This document shows positions 10,260 to 24,070 of a stretch of DNA of 64,000 nt, one piece after another. The position numbers and the translations under genes were made by a program. The notes under the pieces were generated by a model, which had not been told where the DNA came from, searched no databases, and was given only the letters and a program-made list of their open reading frames with translations. Each line of letters opens with the position of its first letter. Within the stretch, counting starts at the first letter, position 1. This stretch comes from Paracentrotus lividus (lineage: Eukaryota > Echinodermata > Echinoidea > Camarodonta > Echinidae): NCBI GenBank assembly GCA_940671915.1, contig CALNVZ010002100.1, forward strand, positions 6,573,302-6,637,301, given 5' to 3'.

Positions 10260-12290
10260 GCAAAAACAAAGTTAATCACAGCTACAAAAAAAAAGAGACA
10301 GAGAGACAGAAAGGGGCATCATAAAAAAATAAAATAAAATAAAATATACGTGTTATATAGAGGTGAGGGAGAGATACATTTTTTTTTTTACTATTATTTA
10401 AGTAAAAAAGTAAGGGAAGATGGACAGTCCTGGACATGATTAGAAAAACCAAACCACTAAAATTTTGTTTTGTTTTAATGGTTAATGGCCTATGATTACG
10501 GTAACCTGGTTGTTACTCGGTTAAATCATGAGACTGATTGGTCTGATATATCTTCTCAGTCTAGCACTGATCGGGTCTGTCCCCCCGCTGCCTAGTTTTT
10601 AAAAGTATCTTCTTTAAAAGTTTGTTTGATATTTCGTTCAGGAAGGGCCGCAATGCAATATTTGTTTTGATAAAATGATTTTATACCTGTATGATCATCC
10701 TGAAATAGGATTGTCTGTAAGTAAACCATATAAGCGTGATAAAATACCATAGTGGCCAAATCCGGAGAGTGAACAGGAAAAGGAAAAGGAAGAGGTATAT
10801 TACTAGAGGTAAAAGAGAGGAAACGAAAAAAGGATAAGATAAGATTGGTGAACTATATTGGAATAAGTTCGTGAATAGCATAGGCCTGAGAATGTGTTTG
10901 TTGTCTTGTTGTTTTTTTTTGTGTGATGATTGATTATTAATTTCCGATATTCGCAAGAGTTAAGCAAAAATTCGTAGGATAGGAAATCGAAGTCTAGATG
11001 TTATTATGACAAATATGTAAAGTAGAACGAAACTGAAATTAAATCTCTCGAGGGGAAAGAATAAGTGCAGGAAAAAAGAAAGAAGAAATAGAGAGAGAGA
11101 GAGAGAACGAAGGGAAAAGAATAAACAATCATAATGGCGGACGGTTGTAAGTGTATCGAAACATTTTTAATGTAATATACACAACAAATATCCTTCTGTA
11201 TTATATATGTAAACACCAAAGAGTAATTAAAAAAATAATATTAGGACGATGGGTCAGCTGAATAGCCTTTCGTTTTTTTGTTTTTTTGGTTTATTTAATG
11301 GAAAATTTCAAAAAGGTCGTCAGTAAAAATATACACCTCCAAAGAGAGAGAGAAGAAGAGAGAGAGTAAGAAGAAAGGGGCTCATATAAAAATAATAATT
11401 AAAAATCATGTTATGAAGGAGGGGGTAGGATGCGCACAGAATATATAGAACTAAAGCAGTAAGGTAGCCGGGTGAAATTAAAAGAAGAGAAACGCAATAT
11501 CAAAATTGAGCAACAGTTTCAAGAAATAAACATAATTTTCATTATGATCGAAAGTCAAATAGAAATTGTTCTGCAATGGACCAGTACAAGTCGAGCATAA
11601 TGTAATTTGAAGGCTAAGTAAATAGCTTCTTTTTTTTTTTCTTGTGGGGGGTGTTTTTGATATTGGGTGATGGGCCACCGCTCAAGGTTAGAGTTTGATA
11701 AAGCATCATATCTAAATTCCTAGCGTTCGAAAAAGAATGTCTTCAATAAACCTATAAAAGATACAAAAAATATAAAGGGCCAAATACGGGAAAGGAAACA
11801 AAAACAAAAAACTAGAAGTATTGTTGGGGTGGGGGGGGGGCTTAAAGGGGCGCCAAACACCTAAGAGGGGCGCAAGTACTGACCTGAAGAAGCCCAAATT
11901 GATTGGAAAAAGTCAAAATATGGAAAGTAATGTAATAAAAAATAAGAATAAAATAAAACAAAAAGAAATTAAAAGGGAGAAAGAATATAACCCAATGGGA
12001 CGACTAACTCGCATCCCTATGATTTGATTATGCGACCTTCTGAGCCGATTTTATCTTGAAACAAATCAGGGAAAGTATAGGGGGAATGATAAGAGAGAGA
12101 AAGGAAAGTAATAAAATCGTATGTGATACTGTTGGATGGTATCAAAACATTTTTATATGTCATTATGATACAAGCACATCCTCTGATTTATACATGTTGC
12201 CAGAAAAAAAAAAAAAAAATAATGTAGCGTGGTTCGGAGTGAAAAATCATTATTATTTAGTTTTTTTTTTTTAATGTCGGTAATAATTCT
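10260..12290. other. Purine-rich low-complexity DNA inside the 3.5-kb element
   Basis: Repeated GA and GGAAA tracts (for example 11091-11105 and 11340-11370) and A-runs, with loosely similar GGCCAAAT blocks near 10755 and 11778. No gene. Confidence 0.6.
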
Positions 12291-12877
12291 AGGTACGATC
12301 CAAATTGAAATAGAATTATGTGCCTAACCCCCTGTGCTGCTACGGGCACTGCTGCTAGTGATAGTTAAGGATATGAGCTTTTCTACATATAAACCTTCCC
12401 CCAAGAACCATATATTTTTTTATATGGTAGTCATTTCAAAAGTGTATAGTTTTTTTTGGGACGTACTGTACTTTTAAGATTTTAATTGCACAATATAATC
12501 AAGCTTTGACAGTTTTTAAGAAAAGTGTTGAAATCTGCTTTTAGATGTGACCAATACTGGAATTAGGTATCTTGGTACAAGTTTGAGATTTCACTTTTTA
12601 ATTATTAACATCTTAAAATCTAGAGACTAATCGATGTAGAGACTTCATAGACACTCAACAACATAACCTTTTTTTTTATGAATCAGTATATAGAAAACAT
12701 TTCAAGTCATTCTTTTGTTATTCAATGAGTTGACAAACGTAACTAAATTTTATTTCAGTGTGGTTAAGGTCCAGATTAACCCAAACTGCTTTCAGAAGTG
12801 CATTACCAATTTAAAACTTGATCTAATTTTATTTTCTCTTCTAAGTATATTTTTTTAAAGAACTATCTACAATTTAA

Positions 12878-13467
12878 AGTCCTAGACCGGACCAACAAAT
12901 GAAATAGCCAAAAACGAAAGCTAATATGCTATATAATACAACAATTCCAAATTAAGGCGTTTTTATTGTCCATCTAGAAAGTATTTAATTAAAAAGATGA
13001 CCGAACCTCAACCAGGCCACCCCTCCCAAATACTTGTAAAATTACCCCTAATTTAATGGCGCGGGTGATGACGTCAAAGGATGTTAATGGAATGCTACAG
13101 CAGTCCTGCGGCTAGGCATGATTGTGTTTCGCCTTTAGAAAACACGTTTGTATTGCTATGTCAGGACAATAGACGCCCTGTGAGCTAGAATTCTATTGTT
13201 ATGAAATAAAAGGGCAAATTCAATCATGCCTGGCCACAGGAGTGCTGTAACATTCCATTAACATCCTTTGACGTCATCACTCGCACTATTAAATTAGGGG
13301 TAATTTTACAAGTATTTGGGAGGGGTGGCCTGGTTGTGGTTCGATCATCTTTTTAATGAAATATTTTCTAGATGGACAATAAAAACGCATACATATGGAA
13401 TTGTTGCATTATGTAGCATATTAGTTTTCGTATTTGGCTATTTCATTTGTCGGTCCGGTCTAGGACT
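12878..13467. mobile_element. TTAA-flanked fold-back element, ~590 bp
   Basis: Arms of about 240-250 bp start AGTCCTAGACCGG on the left and end complementary on the right. They include CACCCCTCCCAAATACTTGT and a TGACGTCA-type core on each arm. TTAA occurs exactly outside both ends (12874-12877 and 13468-13471), the target used by piggyBac-type and Kolobok-type elements. No coding capacity. Confidence 0.8.
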
Positions 13468-13471
13468 TTAA

Positions 13472-16400
13472 GACATGTTTGTTATAACTCAAGTCTTGAT
13501 AAGTTTCCTCAACATTAAGGATCAAGATTCAGTTTGTGTTTCATAGATCTCAACAGATGCAATGCATTTAAAAGAAGAATAGGCTTTGAAATTGGTGCAA
13601 CCACAATTTTGCAGGGGGAATAGGTGGTGAAATATGAAATTCAGACTGATTTTCTTTGAGCATTTATGAAATATTTACATTTTGTTGTTTTGTGTTTGTC
13701 TAATTCATGTACACTTATTTATTTTACGATCATTTCTTCCATTTAAGTTGCTTCTACTTTATGTTTGACTATGAAGATGTTTTAACCTTCAAGATGAATG
13801 GCTATGAAAGTTGATAAGCTTCATGAGATGGTTTTGAAAGAAATAATTCATACTGTATAATTCTTATTGAGTGTATTGGATGCTCGATCTGCATATGAAT
13901 GAAAATACTGTCATATTTAGGAGTCAGATCTAAAACACTTGGGATATCTATCTTGTCTACTCCATGGAAACAGTTATAGAAACATCGTGTAGCCGCTTCC
14001 CTGAAAAGAGGAAGATATTGTGGGTTTTTAGTCCCTCTTTGTTTTCTGACTTCTCACTTATATGCATAATCAAATATTTGCTCTAAAACAGTAAGAAATT
14101 CCTTCTTAATGTTTGGTTGTTTTTAACTTCTTAAAAGTTGTAATTTTAGATTTATACCGATACTTCCTATTAACTTATCTTTATTTTAGTCTTATTGATA
14201 ATGTTTGATTGTGTCACAAATGTGGTTGTTCAAAACAGTGCAATTTTAATTTTGTTTCCTTAAAAACTTTTTATTATATCCTTTTCTACTAATATAAATA
14301 AACTCTGTTAAAGAGTTAATAGTAATATTTTCTTTACCTTTTAAAATCAAATATTAATTATTCCTGATGTGGGTGGTGATTTTCCAGTTATGAAATACAT
14401 AAAATTTACTGCATGTCACATTTATTACACAAAATGTAGATGAGAATAAATAATTCAACCGTGTTACAAAAGATGACAAGGCATTTTCAGCAGCAATGTT
14501 GGTATTGTATTGTTGTTCCCTGAATTAATTAGTGACATGCATATTAATTCATGGACTTGGTTTCACATTTCATGAAATTTGCATGAACATTTTAGTATTG
14601 CAATTAATCAAATCACACTTCCCAATGAAATTAGGATGTGTCAAATAATGTGTGAGTGCCTCAGTTTTGATGATATCAATTTTGAAGGCTGTCAAAGTCT
14701 TTTTAGATTTAATCATTTAAATCTATTTTTGTTATATTATCTCTATAAACATGTATGTATTATATGAACTGATTTCATAATATGTTTTAAATACACAGGA
14801 AATAGAAAGACTTGTGGCCAAAGAATTTGCAAATACAAATTAATGGTATCCTTAAACCCACCCTGCTCAAATGTTTGCAGTGATAAATTATTTTTGTTTT
14901 AGCATTGATAAATATTTGTACTCTCCTCTTTGAAAAAGGAGAAATTTTGAAATTAATAAAAAAAACAAAAATGTAGCAAGTGTGCCCAAGATATTGGATA
15001 GTTGGGAAGAGTTGTTTCAAAGCTGAAAACCTTGTCATCTGACTAGGCAAGTTGAATTTGAACTTGATGGCATGTCGACAGGGTGATTATGAACATTCTC
15101 TTAAAGGACGAGTACAAATTTAGCCTATGTGCTCAGATCTGACCATTCTACTCTGATGCACGCTCCAGAAGGGTTAAATTCATTTTAACAAGTAATATGC
15201 ATCAAATGTGCATGATGACATGATGTTATATGTCAAAGTTTATCCAGTTTTGTTCTATTATTTATGCATGTATAGCTGTATTTGATATTGTAGTGATATT
15301 CTTTATTCAAGGGTTTGTATTACCTCAAGAACGAACAATATTTAAGTTTTTTTTTCAATCTTTAAATACGTCTATTAATTTATATTGGTGAATCTTGAGA
15401 TTAATCATTTTCAGGGATTTCCTTTTTATTGTTATTTATTTATTTTATTATTATTATTCTTCTTATTATTTTTTTTTAATTTGTTCCTCCTGTCCAAATG
15501 CTGTCTGTATACGGTTTGGATTTGTTAAAGTTAAATGCTTACAAACATTAATTTAAGATACCTTCAATTGTATTAATGTAGATACACAAATGAAATATAT
15601 TTATGACATAATTAATTGACTTTGACAGTTTGCTTGTTTTTCAGTATTTGAAATTCAGGCAAATGGAGAGATACAGATCAAAATGAAATTAAATGTTACG
15701 TTTTACTAATTGACTTATCTTCTCCTTGGTATGGAATTTGAAGAAATAAAACTTTTATTCATCCATAAAACATACTGTTGTCTACAAAGCTGGTTATCTC
15801 TGGTAGTGGGGTATTCTTTTTATGTTATCTATATCCTATTTCATCGATATGCTTTTTAAAAAGCTATTATATTACTTCTTTTTTAAATCTAACACAATCG
15901 AATTACGTTCATACTATAATAATTAGAAAAATAAAATAAAAAAAGGAGATAATTCAAATTAAATTGCGAGACTACCAGTCATGTCAGTGTTATAAGTGCT
16001 CCCTATTTATTGTGCTTGCCAAAAACGATTTTCTCCTAATCGGCTTAAAAACAAATCAAAACATGGTATGGAATATCAGAGCAGGGAGCGAATTTAAGTT
16101 TTATTACGTGTTATTATGTTGGGGAGGGTAATATTTCAAAATCATTTTTACCTAGAATGTTTTTTTATTTATTATTATTATTATTTTTTTTTTTTTTAGG
16201 AGGATGTATTTCCTGCGTTACTTCCTATACGCCAAGCAGGGCCGTATTTTACAGCACAAGGGCCCCTATTTTGATACTTTTTGTAGCGCCTTCGTGGAAA
16301 TTTCTGGATAAGCTAGAACAAGAAAGGGGAAAAGATAACTTCAGTAATTTGAGTCACCGCTCTTTATGGTTTGTTGGCCCAAATTGATCGGGAGGAGGGG

Positions 16401-17600
16401 GGGGGGTGGCATTGCCCTACAAGTAAGACATCCATGATAAGCCCCTGCTTGATGATCTATAAATGCCATACTAGAAAAATCTATAGACAAATCTGTTTTA
16501 GGCTACTCCCTCAATAAGCCTTGTCATTTAAGCTTTAAAATTTAGCAAAACTGAAGACACAAAAAAAAAAAAAAAAAAAAAAGGAGGAGAGAAAAAAGAA
16601 CAAGTCAGTGTGGGATTTCCACTTCATTTGGTTCTACAGATCTAGTTCGTTTGGAGGAATGTAGGAATATGTCTATGAATGTTGCCTTAATAACATTTTG
16701 CATTTTATTTGAAATATATTTTGCCTCTTTACTAGCATTCATTACCTGATCACTAAATAAAAAAAGTTAAGCGTTAAAAAAATGAGGGGACGATTACCCC
16801 CAGAAGAATTGAGGGGGGACATGTCCCCCAGCACCCCGCCCCCTCCCGGATCGCCGCCAATCTATACCTTAACAATAATAGTAAACTACTTAATTGACAA
16901 TACAATTTCTTTTATTACATTTTTAATGATAACATAGAGTTCGAAAAAAGATGAATAGGCATTGAACTTACTCAATAAAACCAATGCTTTCTTCACCAAA
17001 GCGAGGCTCATCGTGAATGGATGTCACAGTGGATACACGCATCAGCAGCGAGCAACGTCGCATCTCGTTCCCGCGCTTTTCGCATTCAGAATAATCTAAC
17101 GGTCAATCAAGTCAGGATGTTAATGGATCGAAGTTTCTATTGGGCAGAGCGTTGGATGAAGGACGAGGATTCTACCTTAATGACTGGAGTAGCGACAAGA
17201 TGAATTGCATGAACAATATCTTCGTGAGCAAGTTCAGCCTTTGGCTTAAATAGATTTGCCGCATATTTACAATTCATCCCATTGGGAAACTGAAATTTGT
17301 TACTAAAATAACGTGACCTTTTGAGAACGGCGAGGCCGCATGCATACAATTTGAGACTTGATTGGGAAATCGTTCTATTTTCTCTGTTGACAACTTTTAC
17401 AGAGATATCGCTGACTTATTAAACATCCTCTGTGCTGTATTTTAGTTTTGATTTACCAGTACTTCTCTAACTGTATACTACAAACTATTGGAAAGAAGGC
17501 GCTGATTAGAAAAAAATTGTATACAATTCTAGAAGTAATTCGTTTCTTTTAAAGTTTCATATTTTGAGATTCAAAGATGATGCTAAATATTCATCTGGGT
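13472..17600. other. Intergenic region, no gene recognised
   Basis: AT-rich DNA between TRABD and TRPV, with T-rich runs near 15420-15480, an A-run at 16560-16582 and G-runs near 16400. Short open frames on both strands at 17021-17203 and 17137-17349 overlap each other and match nothing I recognise. A promoter or 5' UTR of the TRPV gene may lie in the last kilobase. Confidence 0.5.
16787..16862 (-). mobile_element. Fragment of GC-rich GGCGGCGAT element
   Basis: On the minus strand it begins GGCGGCGATCCGGGAG and carries GGGGGACATGTCCCCC and GGGGGTAATCGTCCCC, matching the element at 46762-47077. Only this end is clear; the other end is not resolved. Confidence 0.6.
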
Positions 17601-17609
17601 CTCTGTTTC

Positions 17610-17645
17610 ATGGCTGAACATGAGGATCCACTCCAGCGTTGCTAA
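17610..17645 (+). other. Overlapping upstream ORF at the TRPV start
   Basis: An ATG at 17610 with G at +4 opens an 11-codon frame, stops at TAA 17643-17645, and overlaps the main ATG (17620) in another frame. It could dampen translation of the channel, or indicate that the true start is elsewhere. Confidence 0.35.
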
Positions 17646-17906
17646 CGCCTTCCATGCTCGTGCGGACTCGGTGGCATGGCGTCGCGCCAGAACTTCGGCC
17701 GACCAGACCAACCTATGTAAACCACATCTATCTGGAGGCATCGGGACATTGATCGACCACTATGAGCAAAGAGAAAGTGATGAAGCCTTCCAGAAACTAC
17801 TGGTAGAAGTCGAAAGGATGTGTTATAATCGGGGTGCCGGAGGGAAAATTCTCTCGAAACAAGAGTACGCTAGGTTCTGGAGAAACGCTGAAAAATTGCT
17901 GATTCG
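17620..17906 (+). CDS. TRPV exon 1, N-terminus
   Basis: The frame opens after a stop at 17584-17586 and ATG 17620 is its first Met (A at -3). The donor is ATTCG|gtgagt, phase 2. Residues 1-96 include [15 protein letters not shown] and [11 protein letters not shown], helical segments before the ankyrin repeats. No domain is recognised here; it is linked to the channel by strand, phase and position. Confidence 0.65.
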
Positions 17907-20643
17907 GTGAGTTTGTTGTATTAGTTTTCCTATAACACGCTATAAGTTTAGACTGGTCAGAATCTATTTGAACAATGCGCTGAAACACCATTTTCATATA
18001 TGTTAACATAATAATACATTTTAAAAGACAATTGTTATATTTTTAATGAAAATGAATGGAATTACTGAAAACCTGAAGTATTCTATTTAGATCCCCAGGA
18101 ATAACGCATAACATTTCGTTCAACAGGGTATAATATGAAATGATGTGGATTTGGCACACATGGGTACATGCAGGTAATATGGCCCCCTAAACTCATTTGC
18201 TAATTTGCATAAATTACAAAATGACACACAGGTCTAATCTTTGTTATATGAATCAATAACTACTGCTCTAACTGTTATTGTGAAGAAAAACAATTTAACC
18301 AACCCCCCTGTCTGCAATATTCAAATGTTGACGTCATCACCAAAGTGCCCATATTACCTGCATGTGCAGGTAATACGGGAACATGTACTTAATCTATCTT
18401 TAAAAAACTACAATTACTCTACCATGTCTGGAATTTGTTTAAAATGTTGAAAATCATTAATTTTCAGATATCATTTGAAATTATAAGACCCTTTAGTAAA
18501 TACTTTGACTATATATTTCATTGTTTTGTATGTTGTATATTTTTTCTTTTTTAATATAATTAAAATATTATTTTCATTATACAAATCAATAAAGGCCTAC
18601 TATAAGTTATTTATATTGATTATATAATGTGAACATACCCCAAAAAATTGTAGCAAAGAGATTGATGCCTCATACCGATACTAAGTACCAGAATCATTTC
18701 CGCCATTTTGGACAGCCCATATTACCTGCATTGATGTTGCTATGTCAGGCAAGCATTCAATGCCACATTGCACCCCTTCACTACAACAAATTGACCTGTA
18801 CACGCTAGTATGATCAAAATGAAACTACCGAGTGAGTAAAAAAAAAAATTTACACCTATAAAAATGTCAATAAAAAGAAAATCAATTTACAAACCCCAAA
18901 GTATTTTACATATTCTGAAAGACTAACTCCTCCCGCATCTTTTGGTACCATTTTTGTGTGGTATGTCCTTACGCTTGGATGAACACGACGCATTGTTTGC
19001 GAACATGTCAATTTCGAATTGTGCCAGAATGGGAGTAAAATCAAAACAACAAAAAGCTAGAAAAAAAGCAACTTCATCCTGATTAAAATAGCATAACTTT
19101 TTAACGAAAATGTCTTCCGCTTAATAACTTGGAAAGGATGTTGGTACACATATTGACTACATTTTGTATGAAAATGAGATAGATCTGTAGAGTCGGGCAT
19201 GAGTGAACACACGTCAAAGACAAAATAATCACTTTTCAAAAGTATAAGGATGCCTTTTTAGGTCTGTCAGTGGCAATTTGCTTTTAATGTGTACTCATTC
19301 GTTGCATTACTTCATGAGTCAATCTAATTTCATACAAAATGTAGTAAATATGTGTAAAACACCCCTGCCAAGTTATTAAGCGGAAGACATTTTCGTTAAA
19401 AAGTTATGCTATTTTTTATCAGGATAAATAGTTGCCTTTCTCTTGCATTTTTTTTTTGAATTTTCTCCCAATTCTGGCACAATTCGAAATTGACATGTTC
19501 GCAAACAATGCGTCGTGTTCATCCAAGCGTAAAGACATACCACACCAAAATGGTACCAGAAGATGCGGGAGGAGTTACTCTTTTAAAATATGTTAAATAA
19601 TTTGGGGTTTATAAATTGGTTTTCTTTTTATTGACATTTTTCTAGGTGTAAAGTTTTTTTTTTGACTCACTCGGTATATGCTTACTAAATATACAAACAT
19701 TGAGGTTACCCCCCTCACACACTCTTTCACCATCACATTCTGTGAAATATCAAATTTTACATCAGGGTAAAAAATTGCCGTGAGTTTTACCTACCTTGTT
19801 GGTTTTCAGCAATTTTCTCAGAGAAATTTCGGCATCAGATGCTCTCACGATGATAGATTTTCGTATACAGTTCATAATGAACAACATTAAGGGGCTCACA
19901 CCGGTCACCGGTCGACGGTCACGACATGATTTGCTTCAGGTGGCCCGTATGCTGGCCCATATTACCTGCATGTACCCTACACTTCTTTCTTACACAGTTT
20001 AGTTAAAATCAATGATTTTTCGCTATCCCCCCCCCCTCGAACTGAGCCCCTAAGGTATATACCCCTTTTCCCGAGAAATTGGAAACAAGCATGCAAAGTT
20101 GACTGCTCGAGTGGGGGTCGGGGATTTAAGCTAGTAGTAGATCTAATGAAAATAATTTTATATTTCTTAAGACTTTCATTACAAGTGAAAAAGCGAAAGC
20201 TGATCCCGCAACATGGTCTTCCTTTCATTGATAGCTCATCATGCAGGTCTCTGAGAAAATGAATATAGTTTGATTGTAATTCCATACGCTGATTATAGAC
20301 GTCAACTAGATAATCTGCATGGATGATCTTACAATCACTAGGTCATTTCTCAAGAGGCTTGAATGGTGTTATGTCAAGGTGTATTAATTATAATGGCACT
20401 TTAATGCGAACGCTATCTAAATTTCGATATATAGCCGCCTACAACAGTCAGGGCAGATATTATTTTGGTATAGATTAATAATTTTATGAAAGGGATGTAA
20501 GTAATTAAACAGTTTTTCTCAACAGTGATAGGTATCCAGTCACAGATCTAGGTTTTTATGAGGAGAGGGGGTGGGGCTGGTATTCTTTTTTTCCCCGTCC
20601 AATATATCATCATATCAAATTATTGAAATTTCAGCCGGGAGTA

Positions 20644-20700
<57 letters not shown>

Positions 20701-23700
20701 GATCAGTCATCCATCCATCTTTATCAATTTATTTTCTCTTCTTTTTTTAAAAGTTGCGGCGGAGGAGCAAAGAACCTAAAATTTTCGATTAAGTTTAGAC
20801 ACTTTTTACCTTGCCTGGGTGTTACAGGATGAAGATGAGTGGTTACCAACAGGCTTGGTTTAGAGAGAAAACTGTCGAAGCAGTAAGTGTAGTATCAAAG
20901 AACAAGGAGGGTGAAGAGGAGAAGAGAAAGAGGAGACAGAGAGAAGAGAAAGAGGAGAACATGATAGAAATTGAAAAATTATTTTTGTTTTATTGGGATA
21001 TTTCAATTGTTGGCATGTTAAATCAAAACAAAACTTTTGGTTATTGTAAAACTAAAGTCAGGTAAAAGCCTTGTATTACAATGATTATGCGTTGCGTGTA
21101 GTGGATAAAAGACGCTTAAGGGTGTTCCTGTACCATTAGTTATTCCCATGGGGATCTTAATGGTGCACACCTAATAAGCTGACTTGCCTATCAATTAAGA
21201 CCACTTTTTATCCTTTAAATGGTCTGTTCTAAGTGCATTCCAATTACCAAACTCCAGCGCTTCCGTCCTAAATGGAGGGAGACAGGTATTTTTGCTTCGA
21301 CGCAACTGAGTAACTTTCCTACTTATGATGATTACCTTTTCAAAGTCCGGACGCTGTTAAAACAAACAGAACCGCTCAGTAATACACGCTGAGTAATTAT
21401 TGCGTGAAACCGGGATGATTATGATGGTGATTATTGTAGAAATAATTAGTGCGTGATGGGATGGTTCACCTGTAGCAGATACGTGCGAGATCATCCATGA
21501 AGTACAAAATTATAACGTCTTTTGAAAATGATACGGAAAGTTCAATCTACAGGTGATTTACATTAATTAGGAGCGAAAACATTTTGCCTTGTGTTGGGTT
21601 AATAATGATAATCATAATATTGATAATATTATAAAAAGCGAAATTTAATGATATTAATAAAATCACTTACAAAGATTAAAAATGAAGAAAGAATTAGCGC
21701 CCTTTTGCTATGAACAAATTGCCAACCTATTCCCTGCATGAAAAAATTACTTTTGTATGCTTACAGATAGGTCTTAAAGTTCATGTATGATTATATCGAA
21801 TCTTTAATAACTAACTAATTATTATAGCATCATCTGGTCATGTATATCTAAAAAGAAGAGGATCATTGTTTCTTGAAAACAAACAACTTGCTCTTGTCTG
21901 CTTTGAAATCGTTTATAATTGTCACATTTCTTCATAAATGAGGAATCGTCAGTGTATCGAGCTCGAAATACAAAACTCGTAAAAGTAATATGAGAGACCA
22001 GTAATGCAATTCGTCTGTAGCCTAAGGCTTTACTACTAAATATACACAGAACAATTCGATTCCGATCGTTTTATTTCGTATTTTTTTGCGCAGAGTGAAT
22101 CAGAGATTTACATTTTATTACAACAGTGTTTTCACATCTCCGTTAGATCAACCTTATTAATCAGGAATTGGAGCCAATTTATTTGTCATTTTATTTGGTT
22201 TTCTCATTTTTGGTCATTCATCATTGATCCAATGTCTTGGCAACGGCTATTCATTTGCAGACGATAAATTGGTATTCTTGATGGATTTTCATCTTCGTTT
22301 TGAGCTTATTACACGAACACAGATCTGATTTGTCTCTGATTACTTATCGGTCCATCTGTCTGTCAAATCTTTCTGTATCTCTGGCTGTCTCTCTTCATCT
22401 TGTTGCTGTTTTTGTTTTTTCCTTTTCTTCTTCTTCTTCTTCTTCTTCTTCTTCTTCTTCATATTCTTCTTCATATTCTTCTTTTTCTTTTCTTCTTCTT
22501 CTTCTTCGTTTTCTTTTTCTTTTTGTTCTTCTAGTTCTACTCCTTCTTCTTCTTCTTCTTCTTCTTCTTCTTCATATTCTTCTTCATATTCTTCTTTTTC
22601 TTTTCTTCTTCTTCTTCTTCGTTTTCTTTTTCTTTTTGTTCTTCTAGTTCTACTCCTTCTTCATCTTCTTTTTCTTCTTCTTCTTCTTCTTCTTCTTCTT
22701 CTTCTTCTTCTCTCTTTCTCTTTCTTCTTCTTGTCTATTTGAAATATCTTCTTCTCACTTCAACTCTCTCTCTCTCTCTCTTCCCGTCACTGTTATTTTA
22801 TAACACTGCTTAAAGACACCAGTTTACTGTGAATCAGAGACATTTTATTACAAAAGTGTTTTCACATCTCCGATAGATCAACCTTATAGAGATGAAAATA
22901 AACATCAGGAACTGGAGCCAAATGATTTGTCATTTTATTTGGTTTTCTCTTTTTGGGTCATACATTGATTCGATGTCTTGCCTACGACTATTCATTGCAG
23001 ACTACAAATTGGTCTTCTTGATAGATTTTCATCCTTTTTGGAGCTTATTACACGAATACATCAGATTTGTCTCTACTTACTTATCGGTCCATCCGTCTGT
23101 CAAATTCTTTCTGTATTTCTGGTTGTCTCTCTTCTTGTCGCTTTCTTCTTCTTCATCATGTTCTCTTTTCTTGTTCTCCTACCTGCTCTTCGTCATCTTT
23201 TTTCTTTTCTTCTTCGACTTCTTCTTCATCTTCTTCTATTATTCTTTCCTTTTCTCCTTTCTCTCTCACATCTCGCTCTTTCTTCCTCCTTCTTCTTCTT
23301 CTTCTACTTCAACTACTTCCTCAGCCTCTTTTTTCTTCTTCTACTTCTTCATCATTATAATTTTCCCTTCTTATCCTTCTTCTTCTTATCTCTTTCTATT
23401 TCTTCTTCTTGTCTTTCTTATCCCCTCAGAGAAATTTGGCTTCAGTGAATGGAGACAAACCCCCAAAACATATTGATGAAAGTTTCAGAAAAATCAGGCA
23501 ATGAATAAGAGAGATATGAATTTTTAGATTTTGAGATCACTTATGATATGGAGATCCTCCAATTGGCAACGTGACCATGATGTGTGGTGTAATGCAGGGA
23601 GATCTTTCCCATATCTATTGTACACATTGTACTAAAATCCTCTTTTTTTTCTCGATTCTATAGGGGGAATGAAGAATCTTTTAATGGGATGATATATAAA

Positions 23701-24030
23701 TATATGAAAGTCATAATATATCATGAAAAGAAAAGCTGTTCTATCATTAGAATGAAAATAAAGAGACATTTTGAATAGTTTTTGTGCACACCATATGGGG
23801 AGTTCTCCCCTTGTGACATCACAAATGGTGATCGCGTTGTCAATGGGAGATTTCCTATGTCATTAGAGATCTCAATATTCAAATATTCATATCTTTCTTA
23901 TCATTTATCCGATTTTCAACAAAATCTTCACTAATGTGCTTATTTGATTTTTCTGCATCCACAGTAAGCCAACTATCTACATAGGGACAATTCTCCTTTA
24001 AGAGTTGAAGTGTCTGCATGTCACTTCAAC

Positions 24031-24070
<40 letters not shown>

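Larger units (their letters stand above)
8965..12468. mobile_element. 3.5-kb TA-flanked TIR element (Tc1/mariner-like ends)
   Basis: The left end (CAGTGCGTCCCAATAAAAAC) and the complemented right end (CAGTACGTCCCAAAAAAAAC) are inverted repeats of about 110 bp that continue through TATACACTTTT and the GGTTCTTGGGGGAAGG block. TA lies directly outside on both sides (8963-8964 and 12469-12470). The interior is a patchwork of a fold-back (9135-9465), a 342-bp tandem repeat and purine-rich DNA. No transposase was seen, so it is either a composite non-autonomous element or two TIR copies bracketing later insertions. Confidence 0.7.
17907..20827 (+). other. TRPV intron 1
   Basis: 2.9 kb. Most of it is a nested pair of inverted-repeat elements (18162-19977 containing 18828-19674), followed by unique AT-rich DNA. 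Confidence 0.65.

Noticed and set aside
17021..17349. Overlapping plus- and minus-strand open frames (60 and 70 codons)
   Set aside because: Both look protein-like, but they overlap on opposite strands, have no clear splice partner in a fitting phase and match no family I know.
22300..23476. Open frames of 97-194 codons rich in Ser, Leu and Phe
   Set aside because: They are translations of CTT/TTC microsatellites and change frame with repeat length.
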